Shown here: positions 36,738 through 44,932 of the stretch, one piece after another
How positions within the stretch are numbered: position 1 is the stretch's first letter
How the letters are laid out: the number at the start of each line of letters is the position of its first letter
Assembly (NCBI RefSeq): GCF_014303395.1
Contig: NZ_CP060298.1
Coordinates: 186,001 to 250,000 of the forward strand
DNA length: 64,000 bases
Direction of reading: 5' to 3'
Source of the DNA: Nakamurella sp. PAMC28650
GTDB taxonomy: Bacteria; Actinomycetota; Actinomycetes; Mycobacteriales; Nakamurellaceae
Notes under the pieces: model-generated
Database searches by the model: none
Told to the model about the DNA's origin: nothing
The model's input: the letters and a program-made list of their open reading frames with translations, nothing else
Program-made: the position numbers and the translations under genes

Positions 36738-37631
36738 ATGAACACGACCGCCGTCGCGCCGGCCAACGGCATCGAGATCGCCTACGAGACGTTCGGCGAC
36801 CGGAACGACCCGACGGTGCTGCTGATCATGGGCCTGTCGACCCAGATGCTCGCGTGGCAGACCGATTTCTGCGAGGCCCTGGCGGCCCGCCGTCACTTCG
36901 TCATCCGGTTCGACAACCGGGACAGCGGCCTCTCCACCCATTTCGGCGCCTCCGGCCAGGGCAACCCCATCGGTTCGTTCCTCGGTCTGTCCACGCCCGC
37001 CTACCGGCTCGTGGACATGGCCCGTGACACGGCCGCCCTGATCACCTCCCTGGACCTGGACGGTGTCCACGTCGTCGGTGTGTCGATGGGCGGCATGATC
37101 GCGCAGAACCTCGTCCTGCTCCGCCCCGATCTGGTCCGCAGTCTCACCTCGATGTCCTCCACCACCGGCTCCCTGCTGGTCGGGAAGCCGCACCCGTCGG
37201 TGTTGCTGAAGATGATGACCGCCACGCCTGCCGCCGACCGCGAGGGGGCGATCGCCAACAGCCTGGCGATGTACCGCCGGATCCGCTCCAGTGGCTTTCC
37301 GCCGGAGGAGGACACCACCCGACAGATCGCCGGTCTGGCCTACGACCGCTGCTACGACCCGGCCGGTGGCAATCGTCAGTTCTCGGCGATCCTTGCGTGC
37401 CCGGACAGAACCAAAGCCCTGCAACGTGTCTCGATTCCGACGACGGTCATCCACGGCAACGCCGACCCGCTGGTCAACCTGAGCGGCGGGTTGGCCACCG
37501 CAGCGGCCATCCAGGGATCACGACTGGTCACCATCGCCGGCATGGGCCACGACCTCCCGCGCCCGCTCTGGCCCCGGTTCATCGACGAGATCAGCCTCAA
37601 CGTCATGGCCGGCGAACAAGCAGCCCGCTGA
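36738..37631 (+). CDS. Alpha/beta hydrolase
   Basis: 297 residues. Oxyanion region LLIMGLSTQMLAWQ, RFDNRDSGLST, nucleophile elbow VGVSMGGMIAQ, acid in VIHGNADPLVN and His in GMGHDLPR. This RFDNRDxGxS/MGLxxQ set is typical of a large hydrolase group near TAP-like and aclacinomycin methylesterase-like enzymes; the substrate is unknown. It is divergent from the OhrR-like gene. Confidence 0.85.
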   Translation: MNTTAVAPANGIEIAYETFGDRNDPTVLLIMGLSTQMLAWQTDFCEALAARRHFVIRFDNRDSGLSTHFGASGQGNPIGSFLGLSTPAYRLVDMARDTAALITSLDLDGVHVVGVSMGGMIAQNLVLLRPDLVRSLTSMSSTTGSLLVGKPHPSVLLKMMTATPAADREGAIANSLAMYRRIRSSGFPPEEDTTRQIAGLAYDRCYDPAGGNRQFSAILACPDRTKALQRVSIPTTVIHGNADPLVNLSGGLATAAAIQGSRLVTIAGMGHDLPRPLWPRFIDEISLNVMAGEQAAR

Positions 37632-37829
37632 GACGGGATGACGCCCGGCCCTCGAGCCCGCCGGGTGTGCTGACCCCGATCGGGGAATGGGTCGCCGTGG
37701 ATCTGGGTATCCAGGGTGCGGAGTCGGTGAGCGCCCTTCGGTGCTTCGCCCGCACCGGCCACCACCGGTTGCGCCGGGGTGTGCCAAGCTGACAGACGTA
37801 CTGAGCACCGGAAAGAGGAGATCGAAGAA

Positions 37830-38270
37830 ATGTCACTTGCCGCGAAACTCCGCAGGGCCCCGGGACGAATCGTCACCGGCGCATTCATCCTGAACTCCGG
37901 CCTCGGGAAGCTGAAGGGTGACGAGCAGACCGCCGTCGGCATCCACGGCATGGCCAAGGGCGCCTACCCGTTCCTGTCCAAGGTCCCCCCGACGACCTTT
38001 CTGAAGCTGCTGGCCATCGGCGAGGTCGCCGTCGGCGGCGCGCTGCTGCTCCCGCTGGTCCCGGCCGGTCTGGCCGGCCTGGCCCTTACCGGTTTTGCCG
38101 GCGGAATGCTCGGCCTCTACGCCCGGACGCCAGGTATGCACGACGGCAAGCTGCGTCCGACCCAGGCCGGAACCGGCATCTCCAAGGACATCTGGATGGC
38201 CGGCATCGGGATCGGGCTCGTCATCGACGCCGCGCTCAACGAGTCACCGATCACCAAGACCGAACTCTGA
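37830..38270 (+). CDS. DoxX-like membrane protein
   Basis: 146 residues with about four hydrophobic segments (VTGAFILNSGLGKL, FLKLLAIGEVAVGGALLLPL, GLAGLALTGFAGGMLGLY, IWMAGIGIGLVIDAAL). The layout resembles DoxX/DoxD-like quinol-associated membrane proteins. A clear AGAGGAG precedes the ATG. It stands alone. Confidence 0.75.
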   Translation: MSLAAKLRRAPGRIVTGAFILNSGLGKLKGDEQTAVGIHGMAKGAYPFLSKVPPTTFLKLLAIGEVAVGGALLLPLVPAGLAGLALTGFAGGMLGLYARTPGMHDGKLRPTQAGTGISKDIWMAGIGIGLVIDAALNESPITKTEL

Positions 38271-38367
38271 TCGGTCCCGGTGGGGGTGAGGCGCCCCGAA
38301 CGGCGCCGGGGTGCGGCCATAGACTGCTGCCCTGATCCTCCACCGGTCAACGATTCGGAGCTCGACG

Positions 38368-39765
38368 ATGGCGTCTACCAGTCCCGGCTACTCCGTCACC
38401 CTGCGCGTGGAGATGCCGCCCTCGGTGGGTGCCACGTCCCAGTTGACCGCCGCGGTGGCCTCCGCCGGAGGGTCGCTGACCGCACTGGACGTGGTGGAGT
38501 CGCACCCGCGCCGAATCCTGGTCGACGTCACCTGTGATGCAGTGGATGTCGAGCATTCCGACCGCATCACCCAGGCGGTGGGGGACATCCCCGGCGTCGA
38601 CGTGCGCAAGGTCAGCGATCGGACCTTCCTGATCCACCTCGGCGGCAAGCTCGAGGTCAACCCCACCGTCTCGCTGAAGAATCGCGACGATCTGTCCCGC
38701 GCCTACACCCCGGGTGTCGCCCGGGTCTGCCTGGCCATCGCCGCGAACAAGGCGGACGCCCGCCGGCTCACCATCAAGCGCAATACGGTCGCAATCGTCA
38801 CCGACGGGTCGGCCGTCCTGGGTCTCGGCAACATCGGCCCGGAGGCGGCCATGCCCGTGATGGAAGGAAAAGCCGCACTGTTCAAGCGCTTTGCCGGTGT
38901 CGACGCGTGGCCGGTGTGTCTGGACACCCAGGATGTGGACGAGATCGTCCGCACCGTGCAGATCATCGCCCCGACCTACGGCGGCATCAACCTCGAGGAC
39001 ATCTCGGCGCCGCGGTGTTTCGAGGTGGAGGCGCGCCTCCGCGAACTGCTGGACATCCCGGTCTTCCACGACGACCAGCACGGCACGGCGGTCGTCGTGC
39101 TCGCGGCTCTCACGAATGCGCTGCGGGTGGTGGACAAGAAACTGGAGGATCTGCGCATCGTGGTGTCCGGGGTCGGCGCGGCCGGCCACGCGATCATCCG
39201 GTTGCTGATGGCCCAGGGCGCGACCGACATCGTCGGTTGCGATCGCAAGGGTGCCGTCTACGCGGGCCGGGCCACCGGCGACGAGTTCCGCAAGTGGATT
39301 GCCGACCACACCAATCCCCAGGGCCTGACCGGGTCGCTGCAGGAGGTCCTGGTGGGTGCCGACGTCTTCATCGGGGTGTCGGCCCCGAACTTGCTGACCG
39401 GCGACGACATCGCCAGGATGGCGCCGCGGGCGTGCGTGTTCGCCCTGGCCAACCCGGACCCGGAGGTCGACCCACTCCAGGCCGGACTGCATGCCGCCAT
39501 CGTCGCGACGGGGAGGTCCGATTTCCCCAACCAGATCAACAACGTACTGGCGTTCCCCGGATTCTTCCGCGGCATGCTCGACGCCGGTGCCCACGAGATC
39601 ACCGAAGCAACGCTGCTGGCTGCCGCCAAGGCCATCGCCGACGCCGTCGCGCCCGACGAGCTCAACGAGAGCTACATCGTGCCAAGTGTTTTCGATCCCA
39701 AGGTGGCACCGGCGGTTGCTGCGGCGGTACGCGAGGCGACAGGAATGGGCAGCCCGCGCAAGTGA
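38368..39765 (+). CDS. NAD(P)-dependent malic enzyme with N-terminal ACT-like domain
   Basis: 465 residues. Residues 1-85 form an ACT-like regulatory domain. The catalytic part starts at LSRAYTPGVARVC (catalytic Tyr), continues with TDGSAVLGLGNIGP, the metal site VFHDDQHGTAVVVLAAL, a Rossmann motif VSGVGAAGHAI and FALANPDPEV. It decarboxylates malate to pyruvate and links the TCA cycle to gluconeogenesis or NADPH supply. It overlaps the glycerate kinase gene by 4 bp. Confidence 0.92.
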   Translation: MASTSPGYSVTLRVEMPPSVGATSQLTAAVASAGGSLTALDVVESHPRRILVDVTCDAVDVEHSDRITQAVGDIPGVDVRKVSDRTFLIHLGGKLEVNPTVSLKNRDDLSRAYTPGVARVCLAIAANKADARRLTIKRNTVAIVTDGSAVLGLGNIGPEAAMPVMEGKAALFKRFAGVDAWPVCLDTQDVDEIVRTVQIIAPTYGGINLEDISAPRCFEVEARLRELLDIPVFHDDQHGTAVVVLAALTNALRVVDKKLEDLRIVVSGVGAAGHAIIRLLMAQGATDIVGCDRKGAVYAGRATGDEFRKWIADHTNPQGLTGSLQEVLVGADVFIGVSAPNLLTGDDIARMAPRACVFALANPDPEVDPLQAGLHAAIVATGRSDFPNQINNVLAFPGFFRGMLDAGAHEITEATLLAAAKAIADAVAPDELNESYIVPSVFDPKVAPAVAAAVREATGMGSPRK

Positions 39766-40883
39766 GGGTCCTGCTCGCACCGGACAAGTTCAAGGGCAGT
39801 CTCACCGCACATGCCGTGGCCGATCACCTGGCCCGTGGCCTGCGGCAGGCGCGCCCGGAACTGCAGCTCACCCTGCTGCCGATGGCCGATGGCGGGGACG
39901 GGACGGTGGCCGCGGCCCTGGCTGCCGGCTACCTCTCCGTGCCCACCGATGTCACCGGCCCCACCGCAGTTCCGGTGCGGGCCACCCTGGCACTGATGGG
40001 GTCAAGAGCCGTGGTGGAACTTGCCGATGCGTGCGGTTTCGAAAGATTGCCGAACGCCTTCCCCGCACCGATGACGGCCGGCACCCGCGGGCTCGGCGAG
40101 ATGATCCTGGCCGCCGCCCGGGCGGGTGCGAGCAGCATCGTCGTCGGGGTCGGTGGCAGTGCCGGTACCGACGGCGGAGCCGGGATGCTGCAGGCGTTGG
40201 GCGTGGGTGTGCTCGATGCCCATGGCCGCCAGGTGGGTCCCGGTGGGGCCGGCCTGGCCGATGTCGTCTCCCTCGACGTCTCCGGGCTCGATCCGGTGCT
40301 CTCGGGGGTGCAGATCCTGCTGGCCGGTGACGTCGACAACCCGCTGCTCGGTCCGCACGGGGCGGCCGCCGTCTACGGCCCGCAGAAGGGTGCGGGCGCG
40401 GCACAGGTCGCGCGTCTGGAACAGGCGCTGCAGCACTGGTCGGAGGTGGTGGCGCGCACGGTGCCCGGCCGATTCGCGGAGTTGCCGGGTGCGGGAGCGG
40501 CGGGCGGCGTCGGGTTCGCGGCCTTGTCCGTCCTGGGGGCGCAGGCGCACTCCGGAGTCGATCTGGTGATGGAGCTGACCGGCTTCGCGGACGCCCTCCA
40601 CGAGGCCGATGTGGTGATCACCGGTGAAGGCTCACTCGATGCACAGACGTTGCAGGGCAAGGGGCCGGCCGGTGTGGCCAGTGCCTCGAGGGCGGCGGGT
40701 GTACCGGTCCTGGCGGTGGCCGGCCGCGTCCTGCTGACCGCGGGCCAGCTGTCGGCGGCCGGATTCGACGCCGCCTACGCGCTGCTGGACATCGAACCTG
40801 ATCCGGACCTCTGCATGGCCGGGGCCGGGCGCCTGCTCGAAGAGGTCGGCCGCCGCATCGCGCCGTCCCTGCCCTCCCGCTGA
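39762..40883 (+). CDS. Glycerate kinase
   Basis: 373 residues of the GarK/GlxK type, starting VRVLLAPDKFKGSLTA, with MADGGDGTV, GVGGSAGTDGGAGMLQALG, PQKGAGAAQV and the late TGEGSLDAQTLQGKGPAGVA. It phosphorylates glycerate to 2-phosphoglycerate. GTG overlaps the malic enzyme stop, so the two enzymes are coupled at the pyruvate/phosphoglycerate node. Confidence 0.92.
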   Translation: MRVLLAPDKFKGSLTAHAVADHLARGLRQARPELQLTLLPMADGGDGTVAAALAAGYLSVPTDVTGPTAVPVRATLALMGSRAVVELADACGFERLPNAFPAPMTAGTRGLGEMILAAARAGASSIVVGVGGSAGTDGGAGMLQALGVGVLDAHGRQVGPGGAGLADVVSLDVSGLDPVLSGVQILLAGDVDNPLLGPHGAAAVYGPQKGAGAAQVARLEQALQHWSEVVARTVPGRFAELPGAGAAGGVGFAALSVLGAQAHSGVDLVMELTGFADALHEADVVITGEGSLDAQTLQGKGPAGVASASRAAGVPVLAVAGRVLLTAGQLSAAGFDAAYALLDIEPDPDLCMAGAGRLLEEVGRRIAPSLPSR

Positions 40884-40889
40884 CGCCTC

Positions 40890-40950
40890 GCCGAGGTCCC
40901 GCCGAGGTCTCCGCCGAGGTGCCGCGGAGGTGCCGCGGAGGTGCCGCGGA
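40890..40950. repeat. Short GC-rich tandem repeats
   Basis: Units of GCCGAGGTNC followed by three copies of GGTGCCGCGGA run directly into the extragenic palindrome. Confidence 0.7.
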
Positions 40951-40992
40951 CGTCCTGCAAAGTGAGCGCGATAGCGATCACTTTGCAGGACG
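40950..40992. repeat. Extragenic palindromic element, copy 2
   Basis: Arms ACGTCCTGCAAAGTG (40950-40964) and CACTTTGCAGGACG (40979-40992) around a 14-base loop. Arms are identical to those at 1919-1962 and the loops share GCGC and ATAG. It lies after the glycerate kinase gene, between convergent transcription units. Confidence 0.85.
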
Positions 40993-41050
40993 CTACGCGC
41001 GGTGCCTGACCAAGGTCCTGCTCCATCCGTGACCGGTAGAAGGAAATGAC

Positions 41051-41087
41051 GACGACGGATCCCGGTCATCGACCGGGATCCGTTGTC
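41051..41087. terminator. Bidirectional hairpin terminator
   Basis: GGATCCCGGTC-ATC-GACCGGGATCC, an 11-bp perfect stem extended by five of six further pairs, lies between the glycerate kinase gene and the convergent reductase gene. Confidence 0.75.
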
Positions 41088-41111
41088 GTGCCAAGTGTCT
41101 CGTAGCCAGGA

Positions 41112-42098
41112 TCAGGCGCGCGTGTCGAATACCACCCGGCCGGCGATCTGCCCGGCCAGGATCTGTTCTCCGAGCTCCGGAGCCCGGCTCAGCGGCTCGA
41201 GGGTGGTCAACGAATCGAGCAGAGCCAGCGGCAGATCCGTGGCCAGCCGTCCCCAGGCCCGGGCCCGCACGGCGGGTGGGCACTGCACCGAGTCCACGCC
41301 CAGCAGTGCGACGTTGCGCAGGATGAACGGCAGCACCGTGATCGGCAGGTCGTTCCCCCCGGCCAGACCGCAGGCGGCCACGGCACCGCGAGCCCGCGTC
41401 TGCCGGAGAACGCTGGAAAGCGTGGTGCTGCCGACGGTGTCGATGGCTGCGGTCCACCGTTCCTTCTCCAGCGGCTTGCCTCCGGCCGCGCTCAGTTCCG
41501 CGCGGTCCAGGAAGGCCGTCGCGCCGAGCGAACGGAGCAACTCGTGGGTTTCCGGTCGGCCGGTCGACGCCGTGACCTGATACCCCAGGCGGGCCAGGAT
41601 CGCGACGGCGATACTGCCGACCCCGCCGGCCGCTCCGGTCACCAGTACGTCGCCGCCCTGCGCCGGGCCCAGTCCGTGATCCTCCAGCGCGAGGACGCAC
41701 AGCATGGACGTCAGTCCGGCGGTACCGATCGCCATCGCCTGCGCCGCGGTGAGGCCGGCAGGGCGGCGGATCAGCCACTCCGGCTTCACCCGTTGCCGCT
41801 GCGTGTAGCCGCCGGAGTGAGTCTCGGACAGCCCCCAGCCGGTGACGATCACCTCGTCGCCGGGTGACCAGGCCGGATTCCGCGAGGCGCTGACGGTCCC
41901 GGCCAGATCGGCACCGCAGATCATCGGGAACGACCGGGCGATCCGACCCTTGTTGGTCACCGAGAGCCCGTCCTTGTAGTTCAGGCCGGAGTGAGTCACC
42001 TCGATGGTCACCGCGTCGTCCGGAAGATCGGAATCCGTCAGGTCCTGGAACTGGGCGGGCCCGTCCCCGGTGGCCACCAGGGCGCGAAACGTGTTCAT
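41112..42098 (-). CDS. Acrylyl-CoA reductase-like oxidoreductase (AcuI/YhdH group)
   Basis: 328 residues of the medium-chain dehydrogenase group without zinc ligands. Family features: HSGLNYKDGLSVTNKG, FPMICGADLAGTV, AIGTAGLTSMLCVLALEDHG, the dinucleotide motif VTGAAGGVGSIAV and LGVDSVQCP. The AcuI/YhdH enzymes reduce acrylyl-CoA with NADPH. It lies 43 bp after the dehalogenase-like gene on the same strand, so the two may be cotranscribed. Confidence 0.87.
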   Translation of the reverse strand: MNTFRALVATGDGPAQFQDLTDSDLPDDAVTIEVTHSGLNYKDGLSVTNKGRIARSFPMICGADLAGTVSASRNPAWSPGDEVIVTGWGLSETHSGGYTQRQRVKPEWLIRRPAGLTAAQAMAIGTAGLTSMLCVLALEDHGLGPAQGGDVLVTGAAGGVGSIAVAILARLGYQVTASTGRPETHELLRSLGATAFLDRAELSAAGGKPLEKERWTAAIDTVGSTTLSSVLRQTRARGAVAACGLAGGNDLPITVLPFILRNVALLGVDSVQCPPAVRARAWGRLATDLPLALLDSLTTLEPLSRAPELGEQILAGQIAGRVVFDTRA

Positions 42099-42141
42099 CC
42101 ACTCAGTCTTTCCGTCATGGTGACCAACCTACTGCCGACGC

Positions 42142-43050
42142 TCATCGCTCGCGCACGAAGGCCAGCACGTGTTCGGCCAGCACCGGTCCGGCATCCTCCT
42201 GGAGGAAGTGCCCGGCCTGCTCGATCACCGGATGTTCGCGTCCGGCCGTACCGCGGAGCGCCCCGAGCAGGACCGGCCGCATCGACCCGGTGATCGGGTC
42301 GGAGTCGGAGAACGCCAGCAGCACCGGAATGTCCAGGTCGGCGAGAACCCGCCAGGCGTCACGGTTCGCGGCCGAGGCAGGGTCGTCGGGCGCCGTCGGC
42401 AAGATGAGCGGCATGGCGCGCGGGCCCGCCTTGTACGACTCGTCCGGGAAGGGCGCGTCATAGGCAGCCCTGGCGACGGGCGACAACCCGCGCCGGCATC
42501 CGCTCGCCACCAGTCGACCGACGTCCAGCGTCTGTGCGGTCTCCACCGCCCGCCGAAAGGCCCACCACACCGCCGGCATCTGGGTATCGCCCGTCGGGAG
42601 GCCGGTGTTGGACGCCACCAGCTTCGCCACCAGACCGGGGTTCTCTGCCGTGATCCGCAGCCCGATCAACCCGCCCCAGTCCTGGCCGAACAGCGTCACG
42701 GCCGACAACTGCAGGACGTCCACGAGCAGCGAGCGGACCCAGCCGACGTGCCGGGCGTAACTGTGATCGGCGATCGACGCCGGTTTGTCCGACCGCCCGA
42801 ACCCGATCAGGTCCGGTGCGATCACCCGGCACCCCCCGGCGGCGAGGACCGGGATCATGGATCGGTAGAGGAACGACCAGGTCGGTTCGCCGTGCAGGAG
42901 AACCACTGTCGGACCGTCGGCCGGGCCGGCCTGTACCCAGGACATCTGCGCCGTCGCCCCGTCCGGAGCGGTGACCACGGCGCGGTGCGGTGGGTACGGA
43001 AAGTCCACCAGTCCGATGAATCGATCCAGGGGCGTCTGCAGGAGGTCCAT
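42142..43050 (-). CDS. Haloalkane dehalogenase-like alpha/beta hydrolase
   Basis: 302 residues. LLHGEPTWSFLYR, APDLIGFGRSDKP, nucleophile Asp in LFGQDWGGLIGLR, ANTGLPTGD-like SNTGLPTGDTQMP, and catalytic His in EQAGHFLQED match haloalkane dehalogenases closely in order and spacing. The Trp beside the nucleophile is a usual halide ligand. Such enzymes hydrolyse C-halogen bonds to alcohols, but epoxide hydrolase-like activity cannot be excluded. The ATG at 43050 lacks a good ribosome site. It is divergent from the thiolase gene across a palindromic operator. Confidence 0.8.
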   Translation of the reverse strand: MDLLQTPLDRFIGLVDFPYPPHRAVVTAPDGATAQMSWVQAGPADGPTVVLLHGEPTWSFLYRSMIPVLAAGGCRVIAPDLIGFGRSDKPASIADHSYARHVGWVRSLLVDVLQLSAVTLFGQDWGGLIGLRITAENPGLVAKLVASNTGLPTGDTQMPAVWWAFRRAVETAQTLDVGRLVASGCRRGLSPVARAAYDAPFPDESYKAGPRAMPLILPTAPDDPASAANRDAWRVLADLDIPVLLAFSDSDPITGSMRPVLLGALRGTAGREHPVIEQAGHFLQEDAGPVLAEHVLAFVRER

Positions 43051-43123
43051 CAGGAGAATGATGCACCCGATGACGCCGACCGCCGTCCACCGTGGCCGAA
43101 CCCGTCGCGACGTGACCAAGTCG

Positions 43124-43139
43124 TCAACGGAACCGTTGA
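43124..43139. promoter_or_regulatory. Operator TCAAC-N6-GTTGA, site 1
   Basis: TCAACGGAACCGTTGA is a perfect 16-bp palindrome (18 bp with flanking G/C), 95 bases before the thiolase start and 74 bases before the divergent hydrolase. Two related sites lie at 49096 and 58328. Confidence 0.7.
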
Positions 43140-43234
43140 CTGCCATTGTGCAGGAGGGGCAGACTGAGGTCCGAGAACTCCGGCCGATCCACGGTCGAAG
43201 TCGAGAGATCGACCAACAAAACAGGGAGCACGTC

Positions 43235-44374
43235 ATGCGTGATGCGGTCATCGTCGAGGCTGTCCGGACCCCCGTGGGCAAGCGCAACGGAGGACTGTCG
43301 TCGGTACACCCGACCGATCTGTCCGCCTATGTGCTCCGCGCGCTCGCAGAGCGAAGTGGCATCGACCCGGTCGTCGTCGATGACGTGATCTGGGGTTGTG
43401 TCTCCCAGATCGGCGAGCAGACCTTCGACATCGCCCGCAATGCGATCCTCGGTGCAGGTTGGCCGGAGAGCGTGCCCGGGACGACGGTCGACCGTCAGTG
43501 CGGCTCCTCCCAGCAGGCGGTGCACTTCGCCGCGGCCGGCCTGGTCGCGGGCCACTACGACGTCGTGGTCGCCGGTGGGGTCGAGTCGATGAGCCGGGTG
43601 CCGATGGGCTCCTCCCTGGCCGGCCAGGATCCGACCGGCTCGCTGTTCGCCGCTCGCTACGGTGTGTTCCCGGATCAGGGCACCGGCGCCCAGCTGATTG
43701 CCGACAAGTGGGGCATCACCCGCACCCAGCTCGACGAGTTCGCCCTGCGCTCGCACGACCGGGCCGCCACCGCGCAGGACGACGGGCGCTTCGAGGGCCA
43801 GATCGTCGGCATCGAGACCGAAGCCGGCACCATCACCAAGGACGAGGGCATCCGTCGTGGCGGCAGCATCGAGAAGATGGCCTCGATCAAGCCGGCCTTC
43901 AAGCCAGACGGCAGCATCACGGCCGGCAACGCCTCGCAGATCAGCGACGGATCGGCTGCGCTGCTCATGATGACGAGCGACAAGGCCAAGGAACTCGGCC
44001 TGACGCCCATCGCCCGGGTGCACAGTGTCGCGTTGGCCGGCGACGACCCGATCAAGATGCTGACCGCGCCGATCCCCGCCACCCGCAAGCTGCTGGCCCG
44101 CAGCGGCGTCGAGCTCGACGAGATCGGGGTCTTCGAGATCAACGAGGCCTTCGCCTCCGTGCCACTGGCCTGGCTCCAGGAGATCGGCGCGGACGAGAAG
44201 GCGCTCAACCCGCACGGCGGTGCGATCGCTCTCGGACACCCGTTGGGCGGCAGCGGCGCCCGCATCATGACGACGATGATCCACCACATGCGGGATGCCG
44301 GTCTGCGCTACGGACTGCAGAGCATGTGCGAGGGCGGCGGACAGGCCAACGCCACCCTGCTCGAACTGATCTGA
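43235..44374 (+). CDS. Acetyl-CoA acyltransferase (thiolase)
   Basis: 379 residues. Nucleophile Cys in TVDRQCGSSQQAVHFAA, catalytic His in NEAFASVPLAW and GGAIALGHPLGGSGARI, and the second Cys in LQSMCEGGGQANATLLE. It carries out the last step of beta-oxidation or condenses acyl-CoAs. AGGGAG precedes the ATG at 43235. Operator site 1 lies upstream and links it to the enoyl-CoA hydratase and the transporter operon. Confidence 0.93.
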   Translation: MRDAVIVEAVRTPVGKRNGGLSSVHPTDLSAYVLRALAERSGIDPVVVDDVIWGCVSQIGEQTFDIARNAILGAGWPESVPGTTVDRQCGSSQQAVHFAAAGLVAGHYDVVVAGGVESMSRVPMGSSLAGQDPTGSLFAARYGVFPDQGTGAQLIADKWGITRTQLDEFALRSHDRAATAQDDGRFEGQIVGIETEAGTITKDEGIRRGGSIEKMASIKPAFKPDGSITAGNASQISDGSAALLMMTSDKAKELGLTPIARVHSVALAGDDPIKMLTAPIPATRKLLARSGVELDEIGVFEINEAFASVPLAWLQEIGADEKALNPHGGAIALGHPLGGSGARIMTTMIHHMRDAGLRYGLQSMCEGGGQANATLLELI

Positions 44375-44932
44375 GGAACGCGCCACCCCGTTTGCAGGGC
44401 GCCAACCCCTGTTGCATGGATCAACTTCCCGCTTTTGGGACGGGTGGGACAGGAGTCACCACTTTCGTCCATGCCTGGCGGGGACCTCCACGAAGTAGGG
44501 CTCGATTCATGCCAAACGGGGGGCACAGGGGGAGGCCGGGCGAACCGGGGCCTACTGGCCGAATCGAAGACGGAGGTCGGCGGCGAGGTACCCGGTCAGC
44601 TCCCGGGCCTGGCCGAGGACCTTGTCCATCCACCACAAGCCGTGCAGGCCACCGGGAATCAGGTGGACCCTGGTCGGCACCCCGGCATCCTGCAGCCGGC
44701 GGGCGTAGTCCAAACCCTCGTCCCGGAGGGGATCGAACTCGGCGACGATGACGGTGGTGGGCGGCAGTCCGTCGAAGTCTCTGGCGAGAAGTGGTGCAGC
44801 CAAGGGGTTTACGCCATCGGCCGACCCGGCGAGGTAGTGCTCCCAGAACCATTCGAGCGACCCGCGGGTCATCGAATAACCCTCTCCATTGGTCTGCAGA
44901 GAGGCGCTGGGATTGCCGCGGGTCGGCCTTAG

